DNA from: Styela clava | Lineage: Eukaryota > Chordata > Ascidiacea > Stolidobranchia > Styelidae | Direction of reading: 5' to 3' | Assembly (NCBI RefSeq): GCF_964204865.1 | Contig: NC_135261.1 | Span: 3,224,001-3,288,000, forward strand | DNA: 64,000 nucleotides | Shown here: positions 1 to 12,058 of the stretch, piece by piece | Position numbering within the stretch: the stretch's first letter is position 1 | Layout of the letters: each line of letters starts with the position of its first letter | The notes under the pieces: model-generated | Database searches by the model: none | What the model was told of the DNA's origin: nothing | The model's input: only the letters and a program-made list of their open reading frames with translations | Translations under genes and position numbers: made by a program

Positions 1-104
1 CGTTGAATACACCCGATCTCGTTCGATCTCGGAAGTTAAGCAACGTCGGGCTCGGTTAGTACTTGCATGGGTGACCGGCTGGGAATACCGGGTGCCGTAG
101 GCTT
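1..104 (+). rRNA. 5S rRNA gene, copy 1 (5' end cut by window)
   Basis: This is the RNA of the large ribosomal subunit central protuberance, transcribed by Pol III. The first 16 nt of the 120-nt gene lie outside the window. The internal promoter is visible in the RNA-like strand: A box around the GAAGTTAAGC motif and C box around GCATGGGTGACCGGCTGGG. The 3' end GCCGTAGGCTT pairs with the 5' GCCTACG seen in the complete copies to form helix I. It is followed at once by TTTT, the Pol III stop. Confidence 0.97.
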
Positions 105-750
105 TTCGCTTTCAAAGTAATTTTATTTATTCGATAACTTTTGAAGTAAACGCTTTTTAATGTGTTACAAAATGGCATTCAACAAATATGATACATCTGG
201 CTATAGTCCCTTAATTTTTTTTTCTGTTTTGCTTCGAAAAGGCGCTATATGCAAGGGGTGTTTATGTTTATCTAACTGATATCTGTCGTTCAAACATATA
301 TAAAATGCTTTTCACAGTTTGTTAGATGAAAATATTTCTTAAGAACAAATTCTTCCACATTCCCTTGATTTGTAAGGCCCTTATTATTTTCCTAAGCTAT
401 GGGCATAAAATTTGTAATGGTTATTGAAAGTGTGCTGAGTCCCCCTCCACATATAACTTTCTAATTATACGGTAGTATAGCAGAACTACTATTTTTTCGT
501 TCTATTATCAAATACAACTTTTCGGCATTGCATTTGCTTTTTACACCTGCCATTCATTCAATATGTGTCCATCCTTATTCATCTTACGAACAAAAACAAG
601 CATTGAATTATGAGCTAAAACGCAGAGTATTAGTTAGGAACTATATAATAACCATATAATATAATGCTTGATTTTGTTTGCAAGATAAATAAAATTGTAT
701 GGTGTGTTTTCATATTACCACAACACTGGAAATTGAAAAACAAATAGATA

Positions 751-1110
751 GATGCTAACAAAGCTGTAGGTAGTGATGATATATCAGTTAAAATGTTTAA
801 AAATGCTTGTTGTTCCGCCAACTCTATCCACTCTTTTAATCAGAGTTTCACAGATCTTGTGTACCCAGATATACAGAAAATAGCCAAGGTGATACTAGTC
901 TATAAAAAGGATCTAAGCATGATTCGAATAATTAAAGGCAGATCTGATGTGCCCCAGGGTTCCACTATTGGCCTGCTGTCATTTTTATGTTACATAAACG
1001 ATCTGCCTTTGGCATCTGCATTTTATTCAGCACTGTTTGGAGTTGATACTTCTCTGGTAAAATCGATATCCTGCGGTTCAGAACTCCACAATGGGCGAAT
1101 CAACCGAACA
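751..1110 (+). pseudogene. Non-LTR retrotransposon reverse transcriptase relic in 5S spacer, unit 1
   Basis: Translation shows the N-terminal RT block NKAVGSDDISVKMFKNA, then FNQSF, the strand VYPDIQKIAKVI and YKK, followed by VPQGS and the INDLPLAS block. The catalytic block reads FGVDTSLV where an active enzyme has F/YADD. About 120 residues that normally lie between the YKK block and VPQGS are missing, so this is an internally deleted, inactive fragment. It is on the same strand as the 5S gene. The superfamily is CR1/Jockey-like by motif style, but I cannot fix the clade. The fragment was inserted before amplification of the array because it sits at the same place in every complete unit. 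Confidence 0.85.
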
Positions 1111-1362
1111 AAATTATCATGCAATAAGTATTCTTATGGATATTCTTGAGCTATATGGATTTTTCGTGCTAGCTTCAGTTTTCCTTGTTCATAATAATGC
1201 AAATTTTTTATTAGTGGGCCAATGGAATTGCAGCATTAATACGCCGATACCAAATTTATAAAACCAGATATAATATATAACTAATGAGTTCCCAGCTCGC
1301 CAATGTTGCGCAACAATCATGCATGTCTCGCTTGATTCAACTCTCGTTTCGAACAGCCCTTC

Positions 1363-1370
1363 AATATAAA
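1363..1370 (+). promoter_or_regulatory. TATA-like box upstream of 5S genes
   Basis: AATATAAA lies at about -32 to -25 from the 5S start. The same box sits at this distance before each complete copy, for example 2773-2780 and 4183-4190, and is kept even in the divergent units. Upstream TATA-like boxes near -30 assist Pol III 5S transcription in several eukaryotes; the function here is inferred from position and conservation. Confidence 0.6.
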
Positions 1371-1394
1371 TGACGAATAGAAAGGTCTGTCTTC

Positions 1395-1514
1395 GCCTAC
1401 GACCATACCACGTTGAATACACCCGATCTCGTTCGATCTCGGAAGTTAAGCAACGTCGGGCTCGGTTAGTACTTGCATGGGTGACCGGCTGGGAATACCG
1501 GGTGCCGTAGGCTT
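1395..1514 (+). rRNA. 5S rRNA gene, copy 2
   Basis: This is the first complete copy and is exactly 120 nt. The 5' GCCTACG and 3' CGTAGGC form helix I. A box, intermediate element and C box are intact. It lies 1410 bp after copy 1 and is identical to it over the shared part. Confidence 0.98.
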
Positions 1515-1516
1515 TT
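1513..1516 (+). terminator. Pol III T-run terminator of 5S genes
   Basis: Four T residues follow GGC at the 3' end of the gene. Each copy has the same run directly after the helix I strand; copy 10 has five T. Confidence 0.75.
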
Positions 1517-2160
1517 CGCTTTCAAAGTAATTTTATTTATTCGATAACTTTTGAAGTAAACGCTTTTTAATGTGTTACAAAATGGCATTCAACAAATATA
1601 ATACATCTGGCTATAGTCCCTTAATTTTTTTTTCTGTTTTGCTTCGAAAAGGCGCTATATGCAAGGGGTATTTATGTTTATCTAACTGATATCTGTCGTT
1701 CAAACATATATAAAATGCTTTTCACAGTTTGTTAGATGAAAATATTTCTTAAGAACAAATTCTTCCACATTCCCTTGATTTGTAAGGCCCTTATTATTTT
1801 CCTAAGCTATGGGCATAAAATTTGTAATGGTTATTGAAAGTGTGCTGAGTCCCCCTCCACATATAACTTTCTAATTATACGGTAGTATAGCAGAACTACT
1901 ATTTTTTCGTTCTATTATCAAATACAACTTTTCGGCATTGCATTTGCTTTTTACACCTGCCATTTATTCAATATGTGTCCATCCTTATTCATCTTACGAA
2001 CAAAAACAAGCATTGAATTATGAGCCAAAACGCAGAGTATTAGTTAGGAACTATATAATAACCATATAATATAATGCTTGATTTTGTTTGCAAGATAAAT
2101 AAAATTGTATGGTGTGTTTTCATATTACCACAACACTGGAAATTGAAAAACAAATAGATA

Positions 2161-2520
2161 GATGCTAACAAAGCTGTAGGTAGTGATGATATATCAGTTA
2201 AAATGTTTAAAAATGCTTGTTGTTCCGCCAACTCTATCCACTCTTTTAATCAGAGTTTCACAGATCTTGTGTACCCAGATATACAGAAAATAGCCAAGGT
2301 GATACTAGACTATAAAAAGGATCTAAGCATGATTCGAATAATTAAAGGCAGATCTGATGTGCCCCAGGGTTCCACTATTGGCCTGCTGTCATTTTTATGT
2401 TACATAGACGATCTGCCTTTGGCATCTGCATTTTATTCAGCACTGTTTGGAGTTGATACTTCTCTGGTAAAATCAATATCCTGCGGTTCAGAACTCCACA
2501 ATGGGCGAATCAACCGAACA
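2161..2520 (+). pseudogene. RT relic, 5S unit 2
   Basis: Same fragment as in unit 1, but of the second spacer variant: the strand after KIAKVIL reads DYKK and the block before LPLAS reads IDDLP. Confidence 0.85.
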
Positions 2521-2804
2521 AAATTATCATGCAATAAGTATTCTTATGGATATTCTTGAGCTATATGGATTTTTCGTGCTAGCTTCAGTTTTCCTTGTTC
2601 ATAATAATGCAAATTTTTTATTAGTGGGCCAATGGAATTGCAGCATTAATACGCCGATACCAAATTTATAAAACCAGATATAATATATAACTAATGAGTT
2701 CCCAGCTCGCCAATGTTGCGCAACAATCATGCATGTCTCGCTTGATTCAACTCTCGTTTCGAACAGCCCTTCAATATAAATGACGAATAGAAAGGCCTAT
2801 CTTC

Positions 2805-2924
2805 GCCTACGACCATACCACGTTGAATACACCCGATCTCGTTCGATCTCGGAAGTTAAGCAACGTCGGGCTCGGTTAGTACTTGCATGGGTGACCGGCT
2901 GGGAATACCGGGTGCCGTAGGCTT
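2805..2924 (+). rRNA. 5S rRNA gene, copy 3
   Basis: Complete 120-nt copy, 1410 bp downstream of copy 2, with the same sequence, the same T-run and the same upstream TATA-like box. Confidence 0.98.
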
Positions 2925-3570
2925 TTCGCTTTCAAAGTAATTTTATTTATTCGATAACTTTTGAAGTAAACGCTTTTTAATGTGTTACAAAATGGCATTC
3001 AACAAATATGATACATCTGGCTATAGTCCCTTAATTTTTTTTTCTGTTTTGCTTCGAAAAGGCGCTATATGCAAGGGGTGTTTATGTTTATCTAACTGAT
3101 ATCTGTCGTTCAAACATATATAAAATGCTTTTCACAGTTTGTTAGATGAAAATATTTCTTAAGAACAAATTCTTCCACATTCCCTTGATTTGTAAGGCCC
3201 TTATTATTTTCCTAAGCTATGGGCATAAAATTTGTAATGGTTATTGAAAGTGTGCTGAGTCCCCCTCCACATATAACTTTCTAATTATACAGTAGTATAG
3301 CAGAACTACTATTTTTTCGTTCTATTATCAAATACAACTTTTCGGCATTGCATTTGCTTTTTACACCTGCCATTCATTCAATATGTGTCCATCCTTATTC
3401 ATCTTACGAACAAAAACAAGCATTGAATTATGAGCTAAAACGCAGAGTATTAGTTAGGAACTATATAATAACCATATAATATAATGCTTGATTTTGTTTG
3501 CAAGATAAATAAAATTGTATGGTGTGTTTTCATATTACCACAACACTGGAAATTGAAAAACAAATAGATA

Positions 3571-3930
3571 GATGCTAACAAAGCTGTAGGTAGTGATGAT
3601 ATATCAGTTAAAATGTTTAAAAATGCTTGTTGTTCCGCCAACTCTATCCACTCTTTTAATCAGAGTTTCACAGATCTTGTGTACCCAGATATACAGAAAA
3701 TAGCCAAGGTGATACTAGTCTATAAAAAGGATCTAAGCATGATTCGAATAATTAAAGGCAGATCTGATGTGCCCCAGGGTTCCACTATTGGCCTGCTGTC
3801 ATTTTTATGTTACATAAACGATCTGCCTTTGGCATCTGCATTTTATTCAGCACTGTTTGGAGTTGATACTTCTCTGGTAAAATCGATATCCTGCGGTTCA
3901 GAACTCCACAATGGGCGAATCAACCGAACA
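3571..3930 (+). pseudogene. RT relic, 5S unit 3
   Basis: Matches the unit 1 variant (VYKK, INDLP) with one private change, TKLS to TKSS, near the end. That change is shared with unit 5. Confidence 0.85.
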
Positions 3931-4214
3931 AAATCATCATGCAATAAGTATTCTTATGGATATTCTTGAGCTATATGGATTTTTCGTGCTAGCTTCAGTT
4001 TTCCTTGTTCATAATAATGCAAATTTTTTATTAGTGGGCCAATGGAATTGCAGCATTAATACGCCGATACCAAATTTATAAAACCAGATATAATATATAA
4101 CTAATGAGTTCCCAGCTCGCCAATGTTGCGCAACAATCATGCATGTCTCGCTTGATTCAACTCTCGTTTCGAACAGCCCTTCAATATAAATGACGAATAG
4201 AAAGGCCTGTCTTC

Positions 4215-4334
4215 GCCTACGACCATACCACGTTGAATACACCCGATCTCGTTCGATCTCGGAAGTTAAGCAACGTCGGGCTCGGTTAGTACTTGCATGG
4301 GTGACCGGCTGGGAATACCGGGTGCCGTAGGCTT
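4215..4334 (+). rRNA. 5S rRNA gene, copy 4
   Basis: Complete 120-nt copy, 1410 bp downstream of copy 3, sequence unchanged. Confidence 0.98.
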
Positions 4335-4980
4335 TTCGCTTTCAAAGTAATTTTATTTATTCGATAACTTTTGAAGTAAACGCTTTTTAATGTGTTACAA
4401 AATGGCATTCAACAAATATAATACATCTGGCTATAGTCCCTTAATTTTTTTTTCTGTTTTGCTTCGAAAAGGCGCTATATGCAAGGGGTATTTATGTTTA
4501 TCTAACTGATATCTGTCGTTCAAACATATATAAAATGCTTTTCACAGTTTGTTAGATGAAAATATTTCTTAAGAACAAATTCTTCCACATTCCCTTGATT
4601 TGTAAGGCCCTTATTATTTTCCTAAGCTATGGGCATAAAATTTGTAATGGTTATTGAAAGTGTGCTGAGTCCCCCTCCACATATAACTTTCTAATTATAC
4701 GGTAGTATAGCAGAACTACTATTTTTTCGTTCTATTATCAAATACAACTTTTCGGCATTGCATTTGCTTTTTACACCTGCCATTTATTCAATATGTGTCC
4801 ATCCTTATTCATCTTACGAACAAAAACAAGCATTGAATTATGAGCCAAAACGCAGAGTATTAGTTAGGAACTATATAATAACCATATAATATAATGCTTG
4901 ATTTTGTTTGCAAGATAAATAAAATTGTATGGTGTGTTTTCATATTACCACAACACTGGAAATTGAAAAACAAATAGATA

Positions 4981-5340
4981 GATGCTAACAAAGCTGTAGG
5001 TAGTGATGATATATCAGTTAAAATGTTTAAAAATGCTTGTTGTTCCGCCAACTCTATCCACTCTTTTAATCAGAGTTTCACAGATCTTGTGTACCCAGAT
5101 ATACAGAAAATAGCCAAGGTGATACTAGACTATAAAAAGGATCTAAGCATGATTCGAATAATTAAAGGCAGATCTGATGTGCCCCAGGGTTCCACTATTG
5201 GCCTGCTGTCATTTTTATGTTACATAGACGATCTGCCTTTGGCATCTGCATTTTATTCAGCACTGTTTGGAGTTGATACTTCTCTGGTAAAATCAATATC
5301 CTGCGGTTCAGAACTCCACAATGGGCGAATCAACCGAACA
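4981..5340 (+). pseudogene. RT relic, 5S unit 4
   Basis: Matches the unit 2 variant (DYKK, IDDLP), showing the alternation of two spacer types. Confidence 0.85.
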
Positions 5341-5624
5341 AAATTATCATGCAATAAGTATTCTTATGGATATTCTTGAGCTATATGGATTTTTCGTGCT
5401 AGCTTCAGTTTTCCTTGTTCATAATAATGCAAATTTTTTATTAGTGGGCCAATGGAATTGCAGCATTAATACGCCGATACCAAATTTATAAAACCAGATA
5501 TAATATATAACTAATGAGTTCCCAGCTCGCCAATGTTGCGCAACAATCATGCATGTCTCGCTTGATTCAACTCTCGTTTCGAACAGCCCTTCAATATAAA
5601 TGACGAATAGAAAGGCCTATCTTC

Positions 5625-5744
5625 GCCTACGACCATACCACGTTGAATACACCCGATCTCGTTCGATCTCGGAAGTTAAGCAACGTCGGGCTCGGTTAGT
5701 ACTTGCATGGGTGACCGGCTGGGAATACCGGGTGCCGTAGGCTT
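5625..5744 (+). rRNA. 5S rRNA gene, copy 5
   Basis: Complete 120-nt copy, 1410 bp downstream of copy 4, sequence unchanged. Confidence 0.98.
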
Positions 5745-6390
5745 TTCGCTTTCAAAGTAATTTTATTTATTCGATAACTTTTGAAGTAAACGCTTTTTAA
5801 TGTGTTACAAAATGGCATTCAACAAATATGATACATCTGGCTATAGTCCCTTAATTTTTTTTTCTGTTTTGCTTCGAAAAGGCGCTATATGCAAGGGGTG
5901 TTTATGTTTATCTAACTGATATCTGTCGTTCAAACATATATAAAATGCTTTTCACAGTTTGTTAGATGAAAATATTTCTTAAGAACAAATTCTTCCACAT
6001 TCCCTTGATTTGTAAGGCCCTTATTATTTTCCTAAGCTATGGGCATAAAATTTGTAATGGTTATTGAAAGTGTGCTGAGTCCCCCTCCACATATAACTTT
6101 CTAATTATACAGTAGTATAGCAGAACTACTATTTTTTCGTTCTATTATCAAATACAACTTTTCGGCATTGCATTTGCTTTTTACACCTGCCATTCATTCA
6201 ATATGTGTCCATCCTTATTCATCTTACGAACAAAAACAAGCATTGAATTATGAGCTAAAACGCAGAGTATTAGTTAGGAACTATATAATAACCATATAAT
6301 ATAATGCTTGATTTTGTTTGCAAGATAAATAAAATTGTATGGTGTGTTTTCATATTACCACAACACTGGAAATTGAAAAACAAATAGATA

Positions 6391-6750
6391 GATGCTAACA
6401 AAGCTGTAGGTAGTGATGATATATCAGTTAAAATGTTTAAAAATGCTTGTTGTTCCGCCAACTCTATCCACTCTTTTAATCAGAGTTTCACAGATCTTGT
6501 GTACCCAGATATACAGAAAATAGCCAAGGTGATACTAGTCTATAAAAAGGATCTAAGCATGATTCGAATAATTAAAGGCAGATCTGATGTGCCCCAGGGT
6601 TCCACTATTGGCCTGCTGTCATTTTTATGTTACATAAACGATCTGCCTTTGGCATCTGCATTTTATTCAGCACTGTTTGGAGTTGATACTTCTCTGGTAA
6701 AATCGATATCCTGCGGTTCAGAACTCCACAATGGGCGAATCAACCGAACA
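6391..6750 (+). pseudogene. RT relic, 5S unit 5
   Basis: Matches the unit 1/3 variant, including the TKSS change of unit 3. Confidence 0.85.
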
Positions 6751-7034
6751 AAATCATCATGCAATAAGTATTCTTATGGATATTCTTGAGCTATATGGAT
6801 TTTTCGTGCTAGCTTCAGTTTTCCTTGTTCATAATAATGCAAATTTTTTATTAGTGGGCCAATGGAATTGCAGCATTAATACGCCGATACCAAATTTATA
6901 AAACCAGATATAATATATAACTAATGAGTTCCCAGCTCGCCAATGTTGCGCAACAATCATGCATGTCTCGCTTGATTCAACTCTCGTTTCGAACAGCCCT
7001 TCAATATAAATGACGAATAGAAAGGCCTGTCTTC

Positions 7035-7154
7035 GCCTACGACCATACCACGTTGAATACACCCGATCTCGTTCGATCTCGGAAGTTAAGCAACGTCGGG
7101 CTCGGTTAGTACTTGCATGGGTGACCGGCTGGGAATACCGGGTGCCGTAGGCTT
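7035..7154 (+). rRNA. 5S rRNA gene, copy 6
   Basis: Complete 120-nt copy, 1410 bp downstream of copy 5. It opens the unit whose spacer is a mosaic of two variants. Confidence 0.98.
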
Positions 7155-7800
7155 TTCGCTTTCAAAGTAATTTTATTTATTCGATAACTTTTGAAGTAAA
7201 CGCTTTTTAATGTGTTACAAAATGGCATTCAACAAATATAATACATCTGGCTATAGTCCCTTAATTTTTTTTTCTGTTTTGCTTCGAAAAGGCGCTATAT
7301 GCAAGGGGTATTTATGTTTATCTAACTGATATCTGTCGTTCAAACATATATAAAATGCTTTTCACAGTTTGTTAGATGAAAATATTTCTTAAGAACAAAT
7401 TCTTCCACATTCCCTTGATTTGTAAGGCCCTTATTATTTTCCTAAGCTATGGGCATAAAATTTGTAATGGTTATTGAAAGTGTGCTGAGTCCCCCTCCAC
7501 ATATAACTTTCTAATTATACGGTAGTATAGCAGAACTACTATTTTTTCGTTCTATTATCAAATACAACTTTTCGGCATTGCATTTGCTTTTTACACCTGC
7601 CATTTATTCAATATGTGTCCATCCTTATTCATCTTACGAACAAAAACAAGCATTGAATTATGAGCCAAAACGCAGAGTATTAGTTAGGAACTATATAATA
7701 ACCATATAATATAATGCTTGATTTTGTTTGCAAGATAAATAAAATTGTATGGTGTGTTTTCATATTACCACAACACTGGAAATTGAAAAACAAATAGATA

Positions 7801-8160
7801 GATGCTAACAAAGCTGTAGGTAGTGATGATATATCAGTTAAAATGTTTAAAAATGCTTGTTGTTCCGCCAACTCTATCCACTCTTTTAATCAGAGTTTCA
7901 CAGATCTTGTGTACCCAGATATACAGAAAATAGCCAAGGTGATACCAGTCTATAAAAGGGATCTAAGCATGATTCGAATAATTAAAGGCAGATCTGATGT
8001 GCCCCAGGGTTCCACTATTGGCCTGCTGTCATTTTTATGTTACATAAACGATCTGCCTTTGGCATCTGCATTTTATTCAGCCCTGTTTGGAGTTGATACT
8101 TCTCTGGTAAAATCAATATCCTGCGGTTCAGAACTCCACAATGGGCGAATCAACCGAACA
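7801..8160 (+). pseudogene. RT relic, 5S unit 6
   Basis: A third variant reading VIPVYKRD. The proline gives the usual IPVYK of active RTs. The upstream part of this unit is still of the unit 2/4 type, so a recombination junction lies before about 7945. Confidence 0.85.
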
Positions 8161-8445
8161 AAATTATCATGCAATAAGTATTCTTATGGATATTCTTGAG
8201 CTTCATGGATTTTTCGTGCTTGCTTCAGATTTCCTTGTTCACAATAATGCAAATTTTTTATTAGTGGACCGATGGAATTGCAGAATTAATACGCCGAGAC
8301 TAAATTTACAAAACGAGATCTAATAAATAACTGATGACTTCCCAGCTCGCCAATGTTGCGCAACAATCATAGATGTCTCGCTTGATTTAACTCTCGTTTC
8401 GAACAGCCCTTCAATATAAAAGACCGAATAGAAATGCCTATATTC

Positions 8446-8565
8446 GCCTACGACCATACCACGTTGAATACACCCGATCTCGTTCGATCTCGGAAGTTAA
8501 GCAACGTCGGGCTCGGTTAGTACTTGCATGGGTGACCGGCTGGGAATACCGGGTGCCGTAGGCTT
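8446..8565 (+). rRNA. 5S rRNA gene, copy 7
   Basis: Complete 120-nt copy, 1411 bp after copy 6. The flanking spacer has diverged by small indels while the gene has not. Confidence 0.98.
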
Positions 8566-9206
8566 TTCGCTTTCAAAGTAATTTTATTTATTCAATAACC
8601 TTTGAAGTAAACGCTTTTTAATGTGTTACAAAATGGCATTCAACAAATATAATACATCTGGCTATAGTCCCTTAATTTTTTTTTTCTGTTTTGCTTCGAA
8701 AAGGCGCCATACGCAAGGGGTGTTTATCTAACTGATATCTGTCGTTCAAACATATATATAATGCTTTTCACAGTTTGTTAGATGAAAATATTTCTTAAGA
8801 ACAAATTCTTCCACATTCCCTTGATTTGTAAGGCCCTTATTATTTTCCTAAGCTATGGGCATAAAATTTGTAATGGTTATTGAAAGTGTGCTGAGTCCCC
8901 CTCCACATATAACTTTCTAATTATACGGTAGTATAGCAGAACTACTATTTTTTCGTTCTATTATCAAATACAACTTTTCGGCATTGCATTTGCTTTTTAC
9001 ACCTGCCATTTATTCAATATGTGTCCATCCTTATTCATCTTACGAACAAAAACAAGCATTGAATTATGAGCCAAAACGCAGAGTATTAGTTAGGAACTAT
9101 ATAATAACCATATAATATAATGCTTGATTTTGTTTGCAAGATAAATAAAATTGTATGGTGTGTTTTCATATTACCACAACACTGGAAATTGAAAAACAAA
9201 TAGATA

Positions 9207-9566
9207 GATGCTAACAAAGCTGTAGGTAGTGATGATATATCAGTTAAAATGTTTAAAAATGCTTGTTGTTCCGCCAACTCTATCCACTCTTTTAATCAGA
9301 GTTTCACAGATCTTGTGTACCCAGATATACAGAAAATAGCCAAGGTGATACCAGTCTATAAAAGGGATCTAAGCATGATTCGAATAATTAAAGGCAGATC
9401 TGATGTGCCCCAGGGTTCCACTATTGGCCTGCTGTCATTTTTATGTTACATAAACGATCTGCCTTTGGCATCTGCATTTTATTCAGCCCTGTTTGGAGTT
9501 GATACTTCTCTGGTAAAATCAATATCCTGCGGTTCAGAACTCCACAATGGGCGAATCAACCGAACA
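9207..9566 (+). pseudogene. RT relic, 5S unit 7
   Basis: Same third variant as unit 6 (VIPVYKRD, INDLP, FGVDT). Confidence 0.85.
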
Positions 9567-9851
9567 AAATTATCATGCAATAAGTATTCTTATGGATATT
9601 CTTGAGCTTCATGGATTTTTCGTGCTTGCTTCAGATTTCCTTGTTCACAATAATGCAAATTTTTTATTAGTGGACCGATGGAATTGCAGAATTAATACGC
9701 CGAGACTAAATTTACAAAACGAGATCTAATAAATAACTGATGACTTCCCAGCTCGCCAATGTTGCGCAACAATCATAGATGTCTCGCTTGATTTAACTCT
9801 CGTTTCGAACAGCCCTTCAATATAAAAGACCGAATAGAAATGCCTATATTC

Positions 9852-9971
9852 GCCTACGACCATACCACGTTGAATACACCCGATCTCGTTCGATCTCGGA
9901 AGTTAAGCAACGTCGGGCTCGGTTAGTACTTGCATGGGTGACCGGCTGGGAATACCGGGTGCCGTAGGCTT
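9852..9971 (+). rRNA. 5S rRNA gene, copy 8
   Basis: Complete 120-nt copy, 1406 bp after copy 7, sequence unchanged. Confidence 0.98.
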
Positions 9972-10632
9972 TTCGCTTTCAAAGTAATTTTATTTATTCA
10001 ATAACCTTTGAAGTAAACGCTTTTTAATGTGTTACAAAATGGCATTCAACAAATATAATACATCTGGCTATAGTCCCTTAATTTTTTTTTTCTGTTTTGC
10101 TTCGAAAAGGCGCCATACGCAAGGGGTGTTTATCTAACTGATATCTGTCGTTCAAACATATATATAATGCTTTTCACAGTTTGTTAGATGAGTATATTTC
10201 TTAAAGACATTCTATTAATTAGAATGAATTTTTCCACATTCCCTTGATTTGTAAGGCCCTTATTATTTTCCTAATCTATGGGCATAAAATTTGGAAAGGT
10301 TATTGAAAGTGTGCTGAGTCCCCATCCATATATAACTTTCTAATTATACGGTAGTATAGCAGAACTACTATTTTTTCGTTCTATTATCAAATACAACTTT
10401 TCGGCATTGCATTTGCCTTTTACACCTACTATTTATTCAATATGTGTCCATCCTTATTCATCTTTCGAACAAAAACATGCATTGAATTATGAGCCAAAAC
10501 GCAGGATATTACTTAGAAACTATATAATAACCATATAATATAATGCTTGATTTTGTTTGCAAGGTAATAAAATAAAATTGTATGGTGTGTTTTCATATTA
10601 CCACACCACTGGAAATTGAAATACAATTAGAT

Positions 10633-10980
10633 AAATGCTAACAAAGCTGTAGGTAGTGATGATATTTCAGTTAAAATGTTTGAAAATGCTTGTTCTTTCG
10701 CCAACTTTATCCACTTTTTTAATCAGAGTTTCACAGATCTTGTGTAACCAGATATACTGAAAATTGCCAAGGGATACCACTCTATAAAAAGGATCTAAGC
10801 ATGATTCGAATATTTAAAGGCAGATCTGATGTGTCCCAGGGTTCCTCGATTGGCCTGCTGTCATTTTTATGCTAAATAAACGATCTACCTTTGGCATCTG
10901 CATTTTATTTAACACTGTTTGCAGATGATACTTCTCTGGTAAATTCAATATCCTGTGGTTCAAAACTCCACAATGTGGCG
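10633..10980 (+). pseudogene. RT relic with intact FADD block, 5S unit 8
   Basis: This divergent copy keeps the catalytic FADDTSLVNS block that units 1-7 have lost, but has stops elsewhere: TAA after CTTGTG and TAA before INDLP. It is thus not a functional enzyme, only a less homogenised branch of the same insertion. Confidence 0.8.
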
Positions 10981-11278
10981 AATCAACCGAACAAAATTAT
11001 CATGCAATAAGTATTCTTATGGATATTCTTGAGCTTCATGGATTTTTCGTGCTTGCTTCAGATTTCCTTGTTCACAATAATGCAAATTTTTTATTAGTGG
11101 ACCGATGGAATTGCAGAATTAATACGCCGAGACTAAATTTACAAAACGAGATCTAATAAATAACTGATGAGTTCCCAGCTGGCCAATGTTGCGCAACAAT
11201 CATAGATGTCTCGCTTGATTTAACTCTCGTTTCGAACAGCCCTTCAATATAAAAGACCGAATAGAAATGCCTATATTC

Positions 11279-11398
11279 GCCTACGACCATACCACGTTGA
11301 ATACACCCGATCTCGTTCGATCTCGGAAGTTAAGCAACGTCGGGCTCGGTTAGTACTTGCATGGGTGACCGGCTGGGAATACCGGGTGCCGTAGGCTT
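11279..11398 (+). rRNA. 5S rRNA gene, copy 9
   Basis: Complete 120-nt copy, 1427 bp after copy 8. The gene is unchanged although its spacer is clearly more divergent than in units 1-6. Confidence 0.98.
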
Positions 11399-12058
11399 TT
11401 CGCTTTCAAAGTAATTTTATTTATTCAATAACCTTTGAAGTAAACGCTTTTTAATGTGTTACAAAATGGCATTCAACAAATATAATACATCTGGCTATAG
11501 TCCCTTAATTTTTTTTTTCTGTTTTGCTTCGAAAAGGCGCCATACGCAAGGGGTGTTTATCTAACTGATATCTGTCGTTTTAACATATATATAATGCTTT
11601 TCACAGTTTGTTAGATGAGTATATTTCTTAAAGACATTCTATTAATTAGAATGAATTTTCCCACATTCCCTTGATTTGTAAGGCCCTTATTATTTTCCTA
11701 ATCTATGGGCATAAAATTTGGAAAGGTTATTGAAAGTGTGCTGAGTCCCCATCCATATATAACTTTCTAATTATACGGTAGTATAGCAGAACTACTATTT
11801 TTTCGTTCTATTATCAAATACAACTTTTCGGCATTGCACTTGCCTTTTACACCTACTATTTATTCAATATGTGTCCATCCTTATTCATCTTTCGAACAAA
11901 AACATGCATTGAATTATGAGCCAAAACGCAGGATATTACTTAGAAACTATATAATAACCATATAATAGAATGCTTGATTTTGTTTGCAAGGTAATAAAAT
12001 AAAATTGTATGGTGTGTTTTCATATTACCACACCACTGGAAATTGAAATACAATTAGA

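Noticed and set aside
1189-1422. Minus-strand open frames in the 5S spacers, about 63 and 77 codons, repeated in several units
   Set aside because: They overlap the 5S gene or the RT relic on the other strand and repeat only because the whole unit repeats; no domain is visible.
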